Source of the DNA: Lachnospiraceae bacterium | Lineage (GTDB): Bacteria; Bacillota; Clostridia; Lachnospirales; Lachnospiraceae | Direction of reading: 5' to 3' | Length of the DNA stretch: 64,000 bases | Assembly (NCBI GenBank): GCA_017520425.1 | Contig: JAFXFO010000031.1 | Location: 186,001-250,000 of the forward strand | Shown: positions 26,768-34,967 of the stretch, in pieces | Position numbering within the stretch: the stretch's first letter is position 1 | Layout of the letters: every line of letters starts with the position of its first letter | The notes under the pieces: generated by a model | Database searches by the model: none | Seen by the model: only the letters and a program-made list of their open reading frames with translations | Told to the model about the DNA's origin: nothing | Position numbers and translations under genes: made by a program

Positions 26768-28210
26768 ATGAATCACAGATTAGTATTATTTATTATCGGC
26801 TGGATCCTCAAATTCGAATCCGCCTTCTTGCTTTTACCGGCCATTACCGGAATATTTTATCAGGAATATTCAGAATCCCTTGTTTATGTAGGTATTGCAG
26901 GACTATGTCTTATTTTAGGCTGTATTTGTACTTTCTTTGGCAAGAAAAACACGCGACTATATCCCAGAGAAGGCTTTATTGCGGTATCCTTGGGCTGGAT
27001 TGTTATGAGTTTATTTGGTGCTCTCCCCTTCATGCTTACGGGAGAGATTCCCGGCTTTACCGATGCTCTGTTTGAAACTATCTCCGGCTTTACTACTACA
27101 GGTGCCAGCATTCTTTCTGACGTGGAAGCACTATCCTACACCAGCCTGTTTTGGAGAAGTTTCACTCACTGGATTGGAGGTATGGGCGTATTCGTATTTA
27201 TTATGGCCATCTTGCCCATGATGGGCGGTACTACCATGAACCTTATGAAGGCAGAAAGCCCCGGGCCATCCGTGGGCAAACTGGTTCCGAAGGTAAAAGA
27301 TACCGCTAAGATTTTATATCTGATATATATTTTCATCACTGTTTTGGAGGTTATTATTCTCCTTATTTGTAAGCTTCCTTTGTTTGAGTCCCTGACCATG
27401 ACTTTCGGTTCTGTGGGTACCGGCGGTTTCGGAATCAAGAATTCTTCTTGTGCAGACTATAGTGCTACTATACAGAATGTTATTACCATTTTCATGATAT
27501 TAAGCGGTATCAACTATTCTGCTTACTTTTGTATATTATGCAAGCAATTTAAAGAAGCCTTCTCCATTGAAGAGGTGAAAGTATATTTGCTGATTATTTT
27601 TTCAGCAGTAGCGTTGATAAGTTTTAATACCTTCTCCATCTATGGCAGTGCGGAAGAAACCATACGCCATGCCTTCTTTCAGGTTGGCTCCATTATTACC
27701 ACTACCGGCTATGCCACTACGGATTTCAATACCTGGCCCATGTTATCCAAAACCATACTGGTCATGCTGATGTTCATCGGTGCCTGTGCAGGAAGTACGG
27801 GTGGCGGTATTAAGGTTTCCCGTATTACGATTTTATTTAAAACCATTCGCAAGGAGCTTCACATATTGATGCATCCCCGTTTGGTCAAAAAAATAAAGGT
27901 AGACGATCACGCCGTGCCACACGAAGTCATCCGTTCTACCAATGTTTTTATTGCCGTTTATTTTATTATGTTCTTTATTTCACTACTGCTTATTAGCGTG
28001 GATAACCGTGATTTCACCACCAGCTTTACTGCTGTGGCTGCCACCTTAAACAATATCGGTCCCGGATTGGACGGAGTGGGCCCTACTGCAAATTTCAGTG
28101 GCTTTTCCATATTTTCTAAATTTGTACTCATGTTTAACATGCTGGCCGGACGATTGGAACTGTTCCCCATGCTGATGCTGTTCCACCCCGCCTGTTGGAA
28201 AAAATATTGA
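26768..28210 (+). CDS. trkH: Trk potassium uptake membrane subunit TrkH
   Basis: The 480-residue membrane protein belongs to the TrkH/KtrB family. It shows four selectivity-filter-like loops, for example TISGFTTTGAS, GSVGTGGFG, ITTTGYATTDF and NNIGPGLDGVG, plus the signature CAGSTGGGIKVSR. It forms the potassium-translocating pore with TrkA. Its stop abuts the stop of the opposite-strand gene at 28211, with no terminator visible between them. Confidence 0.95.
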   Translation: MNHRLVLFIIGWILKFESAFLLLPAITGIFYQEYSESLVYVGIAGLCLILGCICTFFGKKNTRLYPREGFIAVSLGWIVMSLFGALPFMLTGEIPGFTDALFETISGFTTTGASILSDVEALSYTSLFWRSFTHWIGGMGVFVFIMAILPMMGGTTMNLMKAESPGPSVGKLVPKVKDTAKILYLIYIFITVLEVIILLICKLPLFESLTMTFGSVGTGGFGIKNSSCADYSATIQNVITIFMILSGINYSAYFCILCKQFKEAFSIEEVKVYLLIIFSAVALISFNTFSIYGSAEETIRHAFFQVGSIITTTGYATTDFNTWPMLSKTILVMLMFIGACAGSTGGGIKVSRITILFKTIRKELHILMHPRLVKKIKVDDHAVPHEVIRSTNVFIAVYFIMFFISLLLISVDNRDFTTSFTAVAATLNNIGPGLDGVGPTANFSGFSIFSKFVLMFNMLAGRLELFPMLMLFHPACWKKY

Positions 28211-28549
28211 TTATTTCAAAGCATCCTGAAGCTGTATTCGTTTGACGATTACCAGACTCAGGATGTTTTTGACCTCTTGTATATCCTTTCTGGCAATATT
28301 TTGGCGCAGTCCAGTGAATGGTCTTGCAAAGCACTCAAGTCCCAGTTTCTCGGCTTCCATGCTCATTCTTCGTATACACATAGCTGCACTTTCAAACCGG
28401 CTGCCATTCACGGATTGACCCAGACGCATAAAATCATAGCTGTTCAAAAATTGTTTCAACTTCTCTTCGTACGCTTCTCCATAGGTATCAATCCCTTTTT
28501 CAATATTTACCTTTAACCCTTTTAGTCTCTTGATGCTTTCTTCCTGCAT
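28211..28549 (-). CDS. Small helical protein of unknown function
   Basis: I do not recognise this 112-residue protein. It is predicted to be all helical, with several basic and cysteine residues (FESAAMCIRRMSMEAEKLG, LECFARPFTGLRQ). The spacing of helices recalls HPt domains, but the canonical HxxKG motif is absent. ATG at 28549 has GGAGG 5 bases upstream, which itself follows the T run of a terminator-like hairpin. Confidence 0.6.
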   Translation of the reverse strand: MQEESIKRLKGLKVNIEKGIDTYGEAYEEKLKQFLNSYDFMRLGQSVNGSRFESAAMCIRRMSMEAEKLGLECFARPFTGLRQNIARKDIQEVKNILSLVIVKRIQLQDALK

Positions 28550-28559
28550 GATTTCCTCC

Positions 28560-28593
28560 AAAAAGCAAGGACAGAATGCTACTTCTGCCCTTG
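28560..28593 (-). terminator. Intrinsic terminator after the transglutaminase-like gene, abutting the next RBS
   Basis: The hairpin pairs 28566-28576 (CAAGGACAGAA) with 28583-28593, with one mismatch. On the minus strand it is followed by CTTTTT and immediately by GGAGG of the next gene. It lies just past the stop codon at 28603. Confidence 0.8.
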
Positions 28594-28602
28594 TTCGTAT
28601 CA

Positions 28603-30129
28603 TTATCTGACTATAATGGAACATTTTACTTCATATGCATTTTCCGTAACACTTTCTGCTGAAAGACTGATCAGACAATACTCCGCACCGGCACGATGTA
28701 ATGAACGAATCAGATAATCCTCCCTGAAGCTGATGTTTCCATTAGTATATGCCGTCTCCAATTCCTTCCATACTGCCAAATCCAACAAATCCGAATACGT
28801 AGCACTACCGGTTCCCAAATCCTCTATTCTTTCACACAATCTGCTATAAAATAATTTCAGACCGGCACTGTATGAAGCTTCCTCTTCTTCCTTCTCTTCC
28901 CCATAATTGGTTTCCAATTCACCATACAGTTCACCGTTACATGCCGGAAGATTTATGGAAGCACCCTTTCTGATATGCGTATCCTGAAGTTCCTTGTCTG
29001 TTTTATTAAAGTAGTCGTAATTCCCCGGTTTTGCATCATCCCATGTCAAATCCACATTATAATAATCACCATACAAATCTATGATATTCCATGCATGATT
29101 TGCACCGCTGTAACCTCTGCAATAAAAACAGGGGATATCCAGCTGCTGCATCAGGTATTGAAAAGCCTTTGCATAACCTGCACATACCGTCTTTCCGTTT
29201 ACTAATGCGCTGTAAGCGCTCTGGTTCATAGGCGCATCCGCAACATACTCTACCATTGTCGCCAATTTATCATGGACATATTTTTCTTTCTCATAATTAC
29301 TCTTAAGATTTCGTGCAACGGAAAGAATTCCTTCTGCACGCTCCTCAAATTTCTGTCGGGACTGATCCAGTTTTTGTGCCGCTTCATTATACTGCAAAGA
29401 AATCTCTGCCACTCGTCCGTCCGGTCCGTATTTACAGCCATAGGAATTCTCTACCCAAAAAAGCACCGGATTATCATTGAGCACCGCTTCCACAACTCTG
29501 CCCACATTGGTGGAAAACACCTCTACGCAAGGCTTAAAACGTTCCACAACACCATATGCATTGGCATAAATCTGGCGATACAATTCCTTTTCGCTATCAT
29601 TTAGCATGTGATAATAGGGATAGAATCTCTGATCAAATACAAGTAAGGAACCTGTATCTCCAACATCCAGCTCGGTTTCCAACGCATCTGCCTGTACTTT
29701 GGTTACCTCCTCGGGCTTTGCTTCTACTTCCATATATCCACTAAATCCGCTCACTGCTTCCGGGATAGTCACCTTATCCGTCAAAGGCGATACATAGGTA
29801 CCAACCGGTGCCCTTTGGGGAATCACCGTCTTAATATCAATGGTTATCGGCTTATATTCATCCGGTGTCTGTATCGTTTCTCCGCCTTGTGGTTCCGGCG
29901 TGGGTGTGGCATAAACCATGGGGGTATTCTGAGGCTGCGATACCTCAAAATCATTATCTTCCTCAGGCTCTTCCATAGTTACAGACTCTTCCTGTTTTTC
30001 TTTCTCGCCATACAATGCATTTGCCAGCTTCTCAGACCATTCCGGATTGGACGTAAAGGCTAGTATAGCCACACAAACCAGAAAGATACACAAGCTAATC
30101 CCATAAAATAATCTTCGTAATATTTTCAA
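28603..30129 (-). CDS. Membrane-anchored transglutaminase-like protein
   Basis: The 508-residue protein has one N-terminal membrane helix (about 8-28), an acidic and proline/threonine-rich extracellular linker (about 40-100), and a transglutaminase-like core. The triad is Cys in VCAGYAKAFQYLMQQ, His in GANHAWNII and Asp in YNVDLTWDD. A further C-terminal region of about 120 residues follows. It should act outside the cell. It resembles the lipoprotein at 15932-17176 but is anchored by a helix instead of a lipid. The substrate is unknown. Confidence 0.83.
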   Translation of the reverse strand: MKILRRLFYGISLCIFLVCVAILAFTSNPEWSEKLANALYGEKEKQEESVTMEEPEEDNDFEVSQPQNTPMVYATPTPEPQGGETIQTPDEYKPITIDIKTVIPQRAPVGTYVSPLTDKVTIPEAVSGFSGYMEVEAKPEEVTKVQADALETELDVGDTGSLLVFDQRFYPYYHMLNDSEKELYRQIYANAYGVVERFKPCVEVFSTNVGRVVEAVLNDNPVLFWVENSYGCKYGPDGRVAEISLQYNEAAQKLDQSRQKFEERAEGILSVARNLKSNYEKEKYVHDKLATMVEYVADAPMNQSAYSALVNGKTVCAGYAKAFQYLMQQLDIPCFYCRGYSGANHAWNIIDLYGDYYNVDLTWDDAKPGNYDYFNKTDKELQDTHIRKGASINLPACNGELYGELETNYGEEKEEEEASYSAGLKLFYSRLCERIEDLGTGSATYSDLLDLAVWKELETAYTNGNISFREDYLIRSLHRAGAEYCLISLSAESVTENAYEVKCSIIVR

Positions 30130-30155
30130 TGCTTTACCTCTTATGTCTTCTGAAA

Positions 30156-30368
30156 TTATTCATCAAACAGAGACATCTGCATAAACAGATCCTCCGGTTC
30201 GGGTTCCGGTTCTTCATTATTTAGTACCCGATTCACAAAAATAACCTCTAACTGTTGTCCGCACTGTCCGCAATGACAGTTTTCTTTTTCCATTCCCACT
30301 ACGTTTCTGCTTCCGCAGACCGGACATACCGCAAAATCACTTTTTAAACACCTTACCAATATTTTCAT
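30156..30368 (-). CDS. Small zinc-ribbon protein
   Basis: The 70-residue protein has two CxxC pairs (CPVCGSRN and CGQCGQ, plus a nearby CHC) that should bind one zinc, and an acidic tail NNEEPEPEPEDLF. The function is not known; similar short proteins occur as hypothetical genes in Clostridia. ATG at 30368 has GAGGA 5 bases upstream. It lies 26 bases ahead of the transglutaminase-like gene on the same strand. Confidence 0.7.
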   Translation of the reverse strand: MKILVRCLKSDFAVCPVCGSRNVVGMEKENCHCGQCGQQLEVIFVNRVLNNEEPEPEPEDLFMQMSLFDE

Positions 30369-30480
30369 AGGAATCCTCATATTATCAATTACGGTTTTTA
30401 GGTTCTTTATGCTTTCACTATCGGCATTTTTCAGTCAAAACTTAATATTTTCAAGCTCTTATACCACCTTTAGTATAACA

Positions 30481-30524
30481 AAAAGCCCTTTTCTTTTCAA
30501 CCTCATGGTTGTGAGAAAAAGGCT
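30481..30524 (-). terminator. Intrinsic terminator after ddh
   Basis: AGCCCTTTTCT (from 30484) pairs imperfectly with AGAAAAAGGCT (to 30524), and a run of T follows on the minus strand. It lies just past the ddh stop codon. Confidence 0.8.
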
Positions 30525-30536
30525 CTTAGCTCTTAA

Positions 30537-31523
30537 TTATAATATTCTCTTTCTTAATTCCTCAGCGCTGTAAGGGCTTAGGTACGCAGGTGCCACATCA
30601 AATACGGTTTTGCATCCGCTCATGCCTTCCTTCTTCATACGATACACAGCTCTTGCATAGGCTACCAACACCAATGAAGTAAACTCCGGATTGGAATCCA
30701 GCTTCAAGCTGTATTCGATAATCGCTATGTTCTCTTCGTTCCAACCGGTTTTGCTGCTCTGAATAACAAAGCCACCATGAGCCATACCGGCATGTTCTTT
30801 CTTAAGAGTCTCCTCTGAAATAAAATGCACAATGGTATCATAATCAGCAAAGTAGTTTGGCATTGTCTTTATTTCCTGCTCAATTCGTGTCAAATCAGCA
30901 CCTTCTTCAGCCACAACAAAGCACTCTCTAAGATGCTTCTGTCTTGCGGTTAATTGAGGATTGCTACCGCTTCTTACCGCTTCCAGTGCTTCATCTATGG
31001 GAATGGTATACTGAATGGCATTGGCAACACCATCAATTCTACGAATAGCATCGGAATGCCCCTGGCTCACGCCCTTTCCCCAAAAGGTATATGCACTTCC
31101 CTTGGGAAGAACTGCTTCACCATACAATCTGTTGATGGAAAACATTCCCGGATCCCAGCCGCAGGAAATCATAGCCACATTACCATTTTCCTTTGCAGAG
31201 GCGTCCACTGCCGCAAAATGCTCAGGAATTCTCGCGTGAGTATCAAAGCTGTCTACCACATTAAAATACTTTGCATACTCCGGTGTCTGAACAGGCAAAT
31301 CAGTGGCACTTCCGCCACACAGAATCAATACATCAATATCGTCCTTCTTATCAAGAATTTGATCTACATGATAAATCGCAACGCCCTCGGTTAAAATCTT
31401 CACCTTTTCGGGCGGTCTTCTGGTAAACACTGCTACCAGCTCCATATCATCATTCTGTTTTATTGCACACTCTATACCTTTTCCTAAATTGCCATAGCCT
31501 AAAATACCAATTCGTATCTTCAT
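30537..31523 (-). CDS. ddh: meso-Diaminopimelate dehydrogenase
   Basis: Ddh makes meso-diaminopimelate from tetrahydrodipicolinate in one NADPH-dependent step, supplying cell wall and lysine. The 328-residue enzyme has the Rossmann start RIGILGYGNLGKGIE, the substrate-region SCGWDPGMFSINRLYGEA, and WGKGVSQGHSDAIRRIDGV, all characteristic of the family. ATG at 31523 is favoured over the ATG two codons earlier by its 9-base distance from AGGAG. It is a single-gene unit. Confidence 0.96.
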   Translation of the reverse strand: MKIRIGILGYGNLGKGIECAIKQNDDMELVAVFTRRPPEKVKILTEGVAIYHVDQILDKKDDIDVLILCGGSATDLPVQTPEYAKYFNVVDSFDTHARIPEHFAAVDASAKENGNVAMISCGWDPGMFSINRLYGEAVLPKGSAYTFWGKGVSQGHSDAIRRIDGVANAIQYTIPIDEALEAVRSGSNPQLTARQKHLRECFVVAEEGADLTRIEQEIKTMPNYFADYDTIVHFISEETLKKEHAGMAHGGFVIQSSKTGWNEENIAIIEYSLKLDSNPEFTSLVLVAYARAVYRMKKEGMSGCKTVFDVAPAYLSPYSAEELRKRIL

Positions 31524-31702
31524 ATCCATGCACTCCTTTCCACTAACAAATACTTATGTTAGGAATCTTTTGTTATTTTACATCATTCATTCCGAGAAGT
31601 AAAGAGAATGTTTTATCTTATTTCACGTTCTTTTTCTCTGTTTTCGCGAACCTTTTTCGATTTTTTGCGTATAATGTAGTAAATTGTCGAAAAGAGTTTG
31701 TT

Positions 31703-32596
31703 ATGAAATCTTCTGCTTTCCTTTTATATCTGATTCCCTTATTCATTCTACTCATGTCCACACTTCTTTTACACGTGAAAAAAGTTAAGTGTATTAGAAA
31801 AACCCGTTCTCTCAGTCTTGCAGAGAAGACCGAACAGATAAACTACCTGGTAGAACCCTTGGGCTACGCCTACAATCCCCATCAGGATATTTTCACCTCT
31901 CATATCAATGCCCCCCAAAAGTTGTTTGGTTATCATACTTTTTATGATTTTGCTGCAACCTTTTTTAATATGGTTTTTGATTATGAGACCATCTACTTTG
32001 ATTATCGGGGACGTACCTGGCTGATTGAACTTTGGAAAGGCCAGTACGGCATTAACTCCGGCTGTGAACTTGGCATATATTATGCAGATCAAATCCTTGA
32101 CCCTGCGGATTATGACAATACCCATTTTGAAGCGGTCTCTGCCAAGGATATGCTTACCGTTTCCTTAGAGTTATATAAAGAAACACCTTACAGCAGCCTT
32201 ATTGGCTCACACCAAAGCAAACCCTGGTGGTTAACCATTTTCAAATTGGGCAGCTATTCAAAGCCCTCGGAGTTATCCGTTGATGTATCCATCACCTTCC
32301 CGGAGTATCGTATGCTGATTTCCTTCCTGGAAAGCTTTCAAAAAACACTGCCGGATACCCCTTATGTGGTAAACGGCTATCGAATCCGCTTCCCCTTCCA
32401 TGAAAGTACACGGAGCTATCGCTTCACAAGAAAGATACTACGTTTTCTGGCTTTAAACTCCTGCCGCCTATTCTGTCGACTTTTCCGTTTTCTCACCAGA
32501 CCCTTTACCAATTCCGGGGACAAAATCCTGTATCTGTATTTCTACCTGCCGGCACTTGTAAAGCACATGCTCAAACCGCCGAAACACAGCAAATAG
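31703..32596 (+). CDS. DUF4474 domain protein
   Basis: The 297-residue protein has one N-terminal membrane helix (residues 4-22) and the DUF4474 domain with EKTEQINYLVEPLGYAYNP, FDYRGRTWLIELWKGQYG and a CELGIYY block. The family is found mostly in Clostridia and has no known function. The C-terminal 60 residues are arginine- and phenylalanine-rich, possibly amphipathic. ATG at 31703 follows a -10-like TATAAT (31670-31675). It is followed 10 bases later by a metallophosphoesterase, so the two may work together. Confidence 0.8.
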   Translation: MKSSAFLLYLIPLFILLMSTLLLHVKKVKCIRKTRSLSLAEKTEQINYLVEPLGYAYNPHQDIFTSHINAPQKLFGYHTFYDFAATFFNMVFDYETIYFDYRGRTWLIELWKGQYGINSGCELGIYYADQILDPADYDNTHFEAVSAKDMLTVSLELYKETPYSSLIGSHQSKPWWLTIFKLGSYSKPSELSVDVSITFPEYRMLISFLESFQKTLPDTPYVVNGYRIRFPFHESTRSYRFTRKILRFLALNSCRLFCRLFRFLTRPFTNSGDKILYLYFYLPALVKHMLKPPKHSK

Positions 32597-32606
32597 GAGG
32601 TATAAT

Positions 32607-33488
32607 ATGAGTTACCGGAAGCGCCTTGACCGGGCTTTTCAAGATGCACTTTGTCTTCCCCTAAACAAGGATACCAAATACGTTATTTTCAGCGATTGTC
32701 ATAGAGGAATCGGAAACTATACCGATAATTTCCTAAAAAATGCCACCAACTACTCTGCCGCCCTACAATACTATTATCAAAATGGCTATCACTATATTGA
32801 AGCCGGTGACGGGGATGAATTGTGGGAAAACAAAAGCTTGGACGAAATCTGTGAGATTCATTCCGGTATTTGCAGAGAATTAGAGTGTTTTCAACAAGCC
32901 CATCGTCTCTCACTTTTGTATGGTAACCATGACATCATAAAAAAGTATCCCTGCTTTTCCTTTCATAATTTCTCTTACAAAGAAAGTATCATTCTGCAAA
33001 GTCATTCACCCCACATTAATTTCCGCATCATACACGGTCATCAAATAGATTTTATTAATTCCACTCTATGGCGAATTTCACGTTTTCTGGTACGTCATTT
33101 GTGGGCACCACTGGAATCTTTCGGATTAAAAGACCCTACCAGTGCTGCCAAAAACAATTACAAAAAGAACCGTTTGGAAAAACGCTATCTTTCCTATGCT
33201 AAGAAACAAGGCTGTTATCTTCTGACAGGCCATACACATAATCCCGGTTTATGCACAGTACTATCACCTTATTGCAACAGCGGCAGCTGTGTTCATCCCG
33301 GCGGTATTACCTGTATCGAGTTGACCGGCTACCAAATTCGTCTTGTAAAGTGGTGTGTCCGCACACAAAAAGACGGAGCACTTAACATTGGTTCCGCTAA
33401 ATGTCCGCCTCTTTATCCTCTCTATGTCACACGCGAAATATTACACTCCGATACATTATCCGAGCTTCCTCAGACTACTTCCTCATAA
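32607..33488 (+). CDS. Calcineurin-like metallophosphoesterase
   Basis: The 293-residue enzyme has the five-block metal-binding pattern: FSDCHRG, GDGDELW, YGNHD, HGHQ and GHTHNPG. No signal peptide is seen. The insertion between the HGHQ and GHTH blocks contains basic stretches (NNYKKNRLEKRYLSYAKK) that may contact a membrane or nucleic acid. The substrate is unknown. Its last 19 bases overlap the end of the opposite-strand DHH gene. Confidence 0.88.
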   Translation: MSYRKRLDRAFQDALCLPLNKDTKYVIFSDCHRGIGNYTDNFLKNATNYSAALQYYYQNGYHYIEAGDGDELWENKSLDEICEIHSGICRELECFQQAHRLSLLYGNHDIIKKYPCFSFHNFSYKESIILQSHSPHINFRIIHGHQIDFINSTLWRISRFLVRHLWAPLESFGLKDPTSAAKNNYKKNRLEKRYLSYAKKQGCYLLTGHTHNPGLCTVLSPYCNSGSCVHPGGITCIELTGYQIRLVKWCVRTQKDGALNIGSAKCPPLYPLYVTREILHSDTLSELPQTTSS

Positions 33489-34963
33489 ATCATCGCAAAA
33501 TTACTGCGCTGTACCACATACACATCATTTTCATCCTGCATACTGTAACAAATCATATCCCCCGGTTTGGCATTCATATAGGTTTCATAATTCCATCTTG
33601 TAAATACCTTGGTATGAATGTCTACCGGCTTTGCCCAAATCATTGCACCCGGCTTTGACATACAGGCTTTTGCCATAGGTAAAAGTTTCACAAGAGTATT
33701 GGTTCCCAGCTTTATCACAGAGGGCGAATAATCAAATACCTTATCGTACGCCTCCTCTGATACACGATATCTTTGTTCGAAAGTATCCTTCTTAATAGGA
33801 TATACCTCTCCTTCCAGACCAATCATGATATAGGTATCCTCTGCACAGGTAACAAACACATCCCCTTCCAGGGTTCTGACTCTGCATTCCACACCCGCTT
33901 CGAATAAATCCGTGGTTTTCACAAAACCAAACATATTGGCGCGCTTGCGATACTTCTTGAAGTTCTCTCTGTCCTTCATTCCTTCTCCGAAACGAACCAC
34001 CTCATATTCTTCGTAGTATTCCGTCATCCTCTTCCGGAAATACTCCTCAATATCCATATTCTCGTATTTTTCCAGAAATTTGTACTGGGATATGAATCCA
34101 CCTGCTTTATCCAGATGTCCGCCACCGTCACCGATTCCTTCTGTCAGGAAGGAAGACAATTCATTGGCCGCCACTTCCATAAGGCAGCTTCTGACGGAAA
34201 TCTTATACCCACCCGGATATTCACAGTAAGCCACTCCTACGTCAATACAGTCCACCTGAAGTGCAAAGTCACCGATAACTCCCAATAGATTAGGGTCACA
34301 TTCCTTCACTTTAATCAATGCATATCTGTATTGTTCGTTATATTTTTTACTTAATATGGCAAATCCGGCCGTTTCAAAGTCCACAATACTTAAATTGGCA
34401 TACTTTAACCGATTAATCAGGTCTCTGTCGAATTGTAACAGTTCTATCATGTCCTTATCATAAGGATGACTGATTTCCGACAACTGATTACTGTCCATAA
34501 ACAATCCGTAATATAAAGCAGTAGCCACTTTATTATTGGCATTGATATCATATCCCTCATCACGAAGCATGGCATAGCATATAGTGGCACAGCTCACCAA
34601 ATGGCTACGGATTTCTGACATATCGTCCGACATTTTACCGGTATTGTGATGGTCTATCATAGCGATATGTTCCGCTTCAAAGGTTTGCACATTACCTTCT
34701 CCATACTGGCAATCCACCGTCACAAGCAACTGGGGCTTGGCAAGCTCCGTAACATACTCCACAGGTATCTCCAGCTCCCTGATAAACATCACCATATTAT
34801 TCTTGCTGATAGGATATCTTCCTCCATACACCAGGCGCACCTGCTTACCATGTTCCTTTAAAAACTGATAAATCGCATATCCGGACCCCACTGCATCCGC
34901 ATCCGGATTATCATGTATCTGTATTACGATATCATCATATTGCAATAACTGATTCAGTACCAT
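33470..34963 (-). CDS. DHH/DHHA1 family phosphoesterase
   Basis: The 497-residue protein has an N-terminal DHH domain (IHDNPDADAVGSG and MIDHHNTG) and a DHHA1 substrate domain with GDGGGHLDKAGGF. The C-terminal 160 residues form an extra domain not found in short NrnA proteins. DHH-DHHA1 enzymes cleave short oligonucleotides or cyclic dinucleotides; which applies here is not clear. It is the gene after the TIR protein, with 4 bases between them, so cotranscription is likely. Confidence 0.88.
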   Translation of the reverse strand: MVLNQLLQYDDIVIQIHDNPDADAVGSGYAIYQFLKEHGKQVRLVYGGRYPISKNNMVMFIRELEIPVEYVTELAKPQLLVTVDCQYGEGNVQTFEAEHIAMIDHHNTGKMSDDMSEIRSHLVSCATICYAMLRDEGYDINANNKVATALYYGLFMDSNQLSEISHPYDKDMIELLQFDRDLINRLKYANLSIVDFETAGFAILSKKYNEQYRYALIKVKECDPNLLGVIGDFALQVDCIDVGVAYCEYPGGYKISVRSCLMEVAANELSSFLTEGIGDGGGHLDKAGGFISQYKFLEKYENMDIEEYFRKRMTEYYEEYEVVRFGEGMKDRENFKKYRKRANMFGFVKTTDLFEAGVECRVRTLEGDVFVTCAEDTYIMIGLEGEVYPIKKDTFEQRYRVSEEAYDKVFDYSPSVIKLGTNTLVKLLPMAKACMSKPGAMIWAKPVDIHTKVFTRWNYETYMNAKPGDMICYSMQDENDVYVVQRSNFAMIYEEVV

Positions 34964-34967
34964 ACTC

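Noticed and set aside
28211..28549. HPt phosphotransfer protein for the hybrid kinase
   Set aside because: The protein is helical but lacks the HxxKG phosphohistidine motif, and the kinase already has its own HPt domain.
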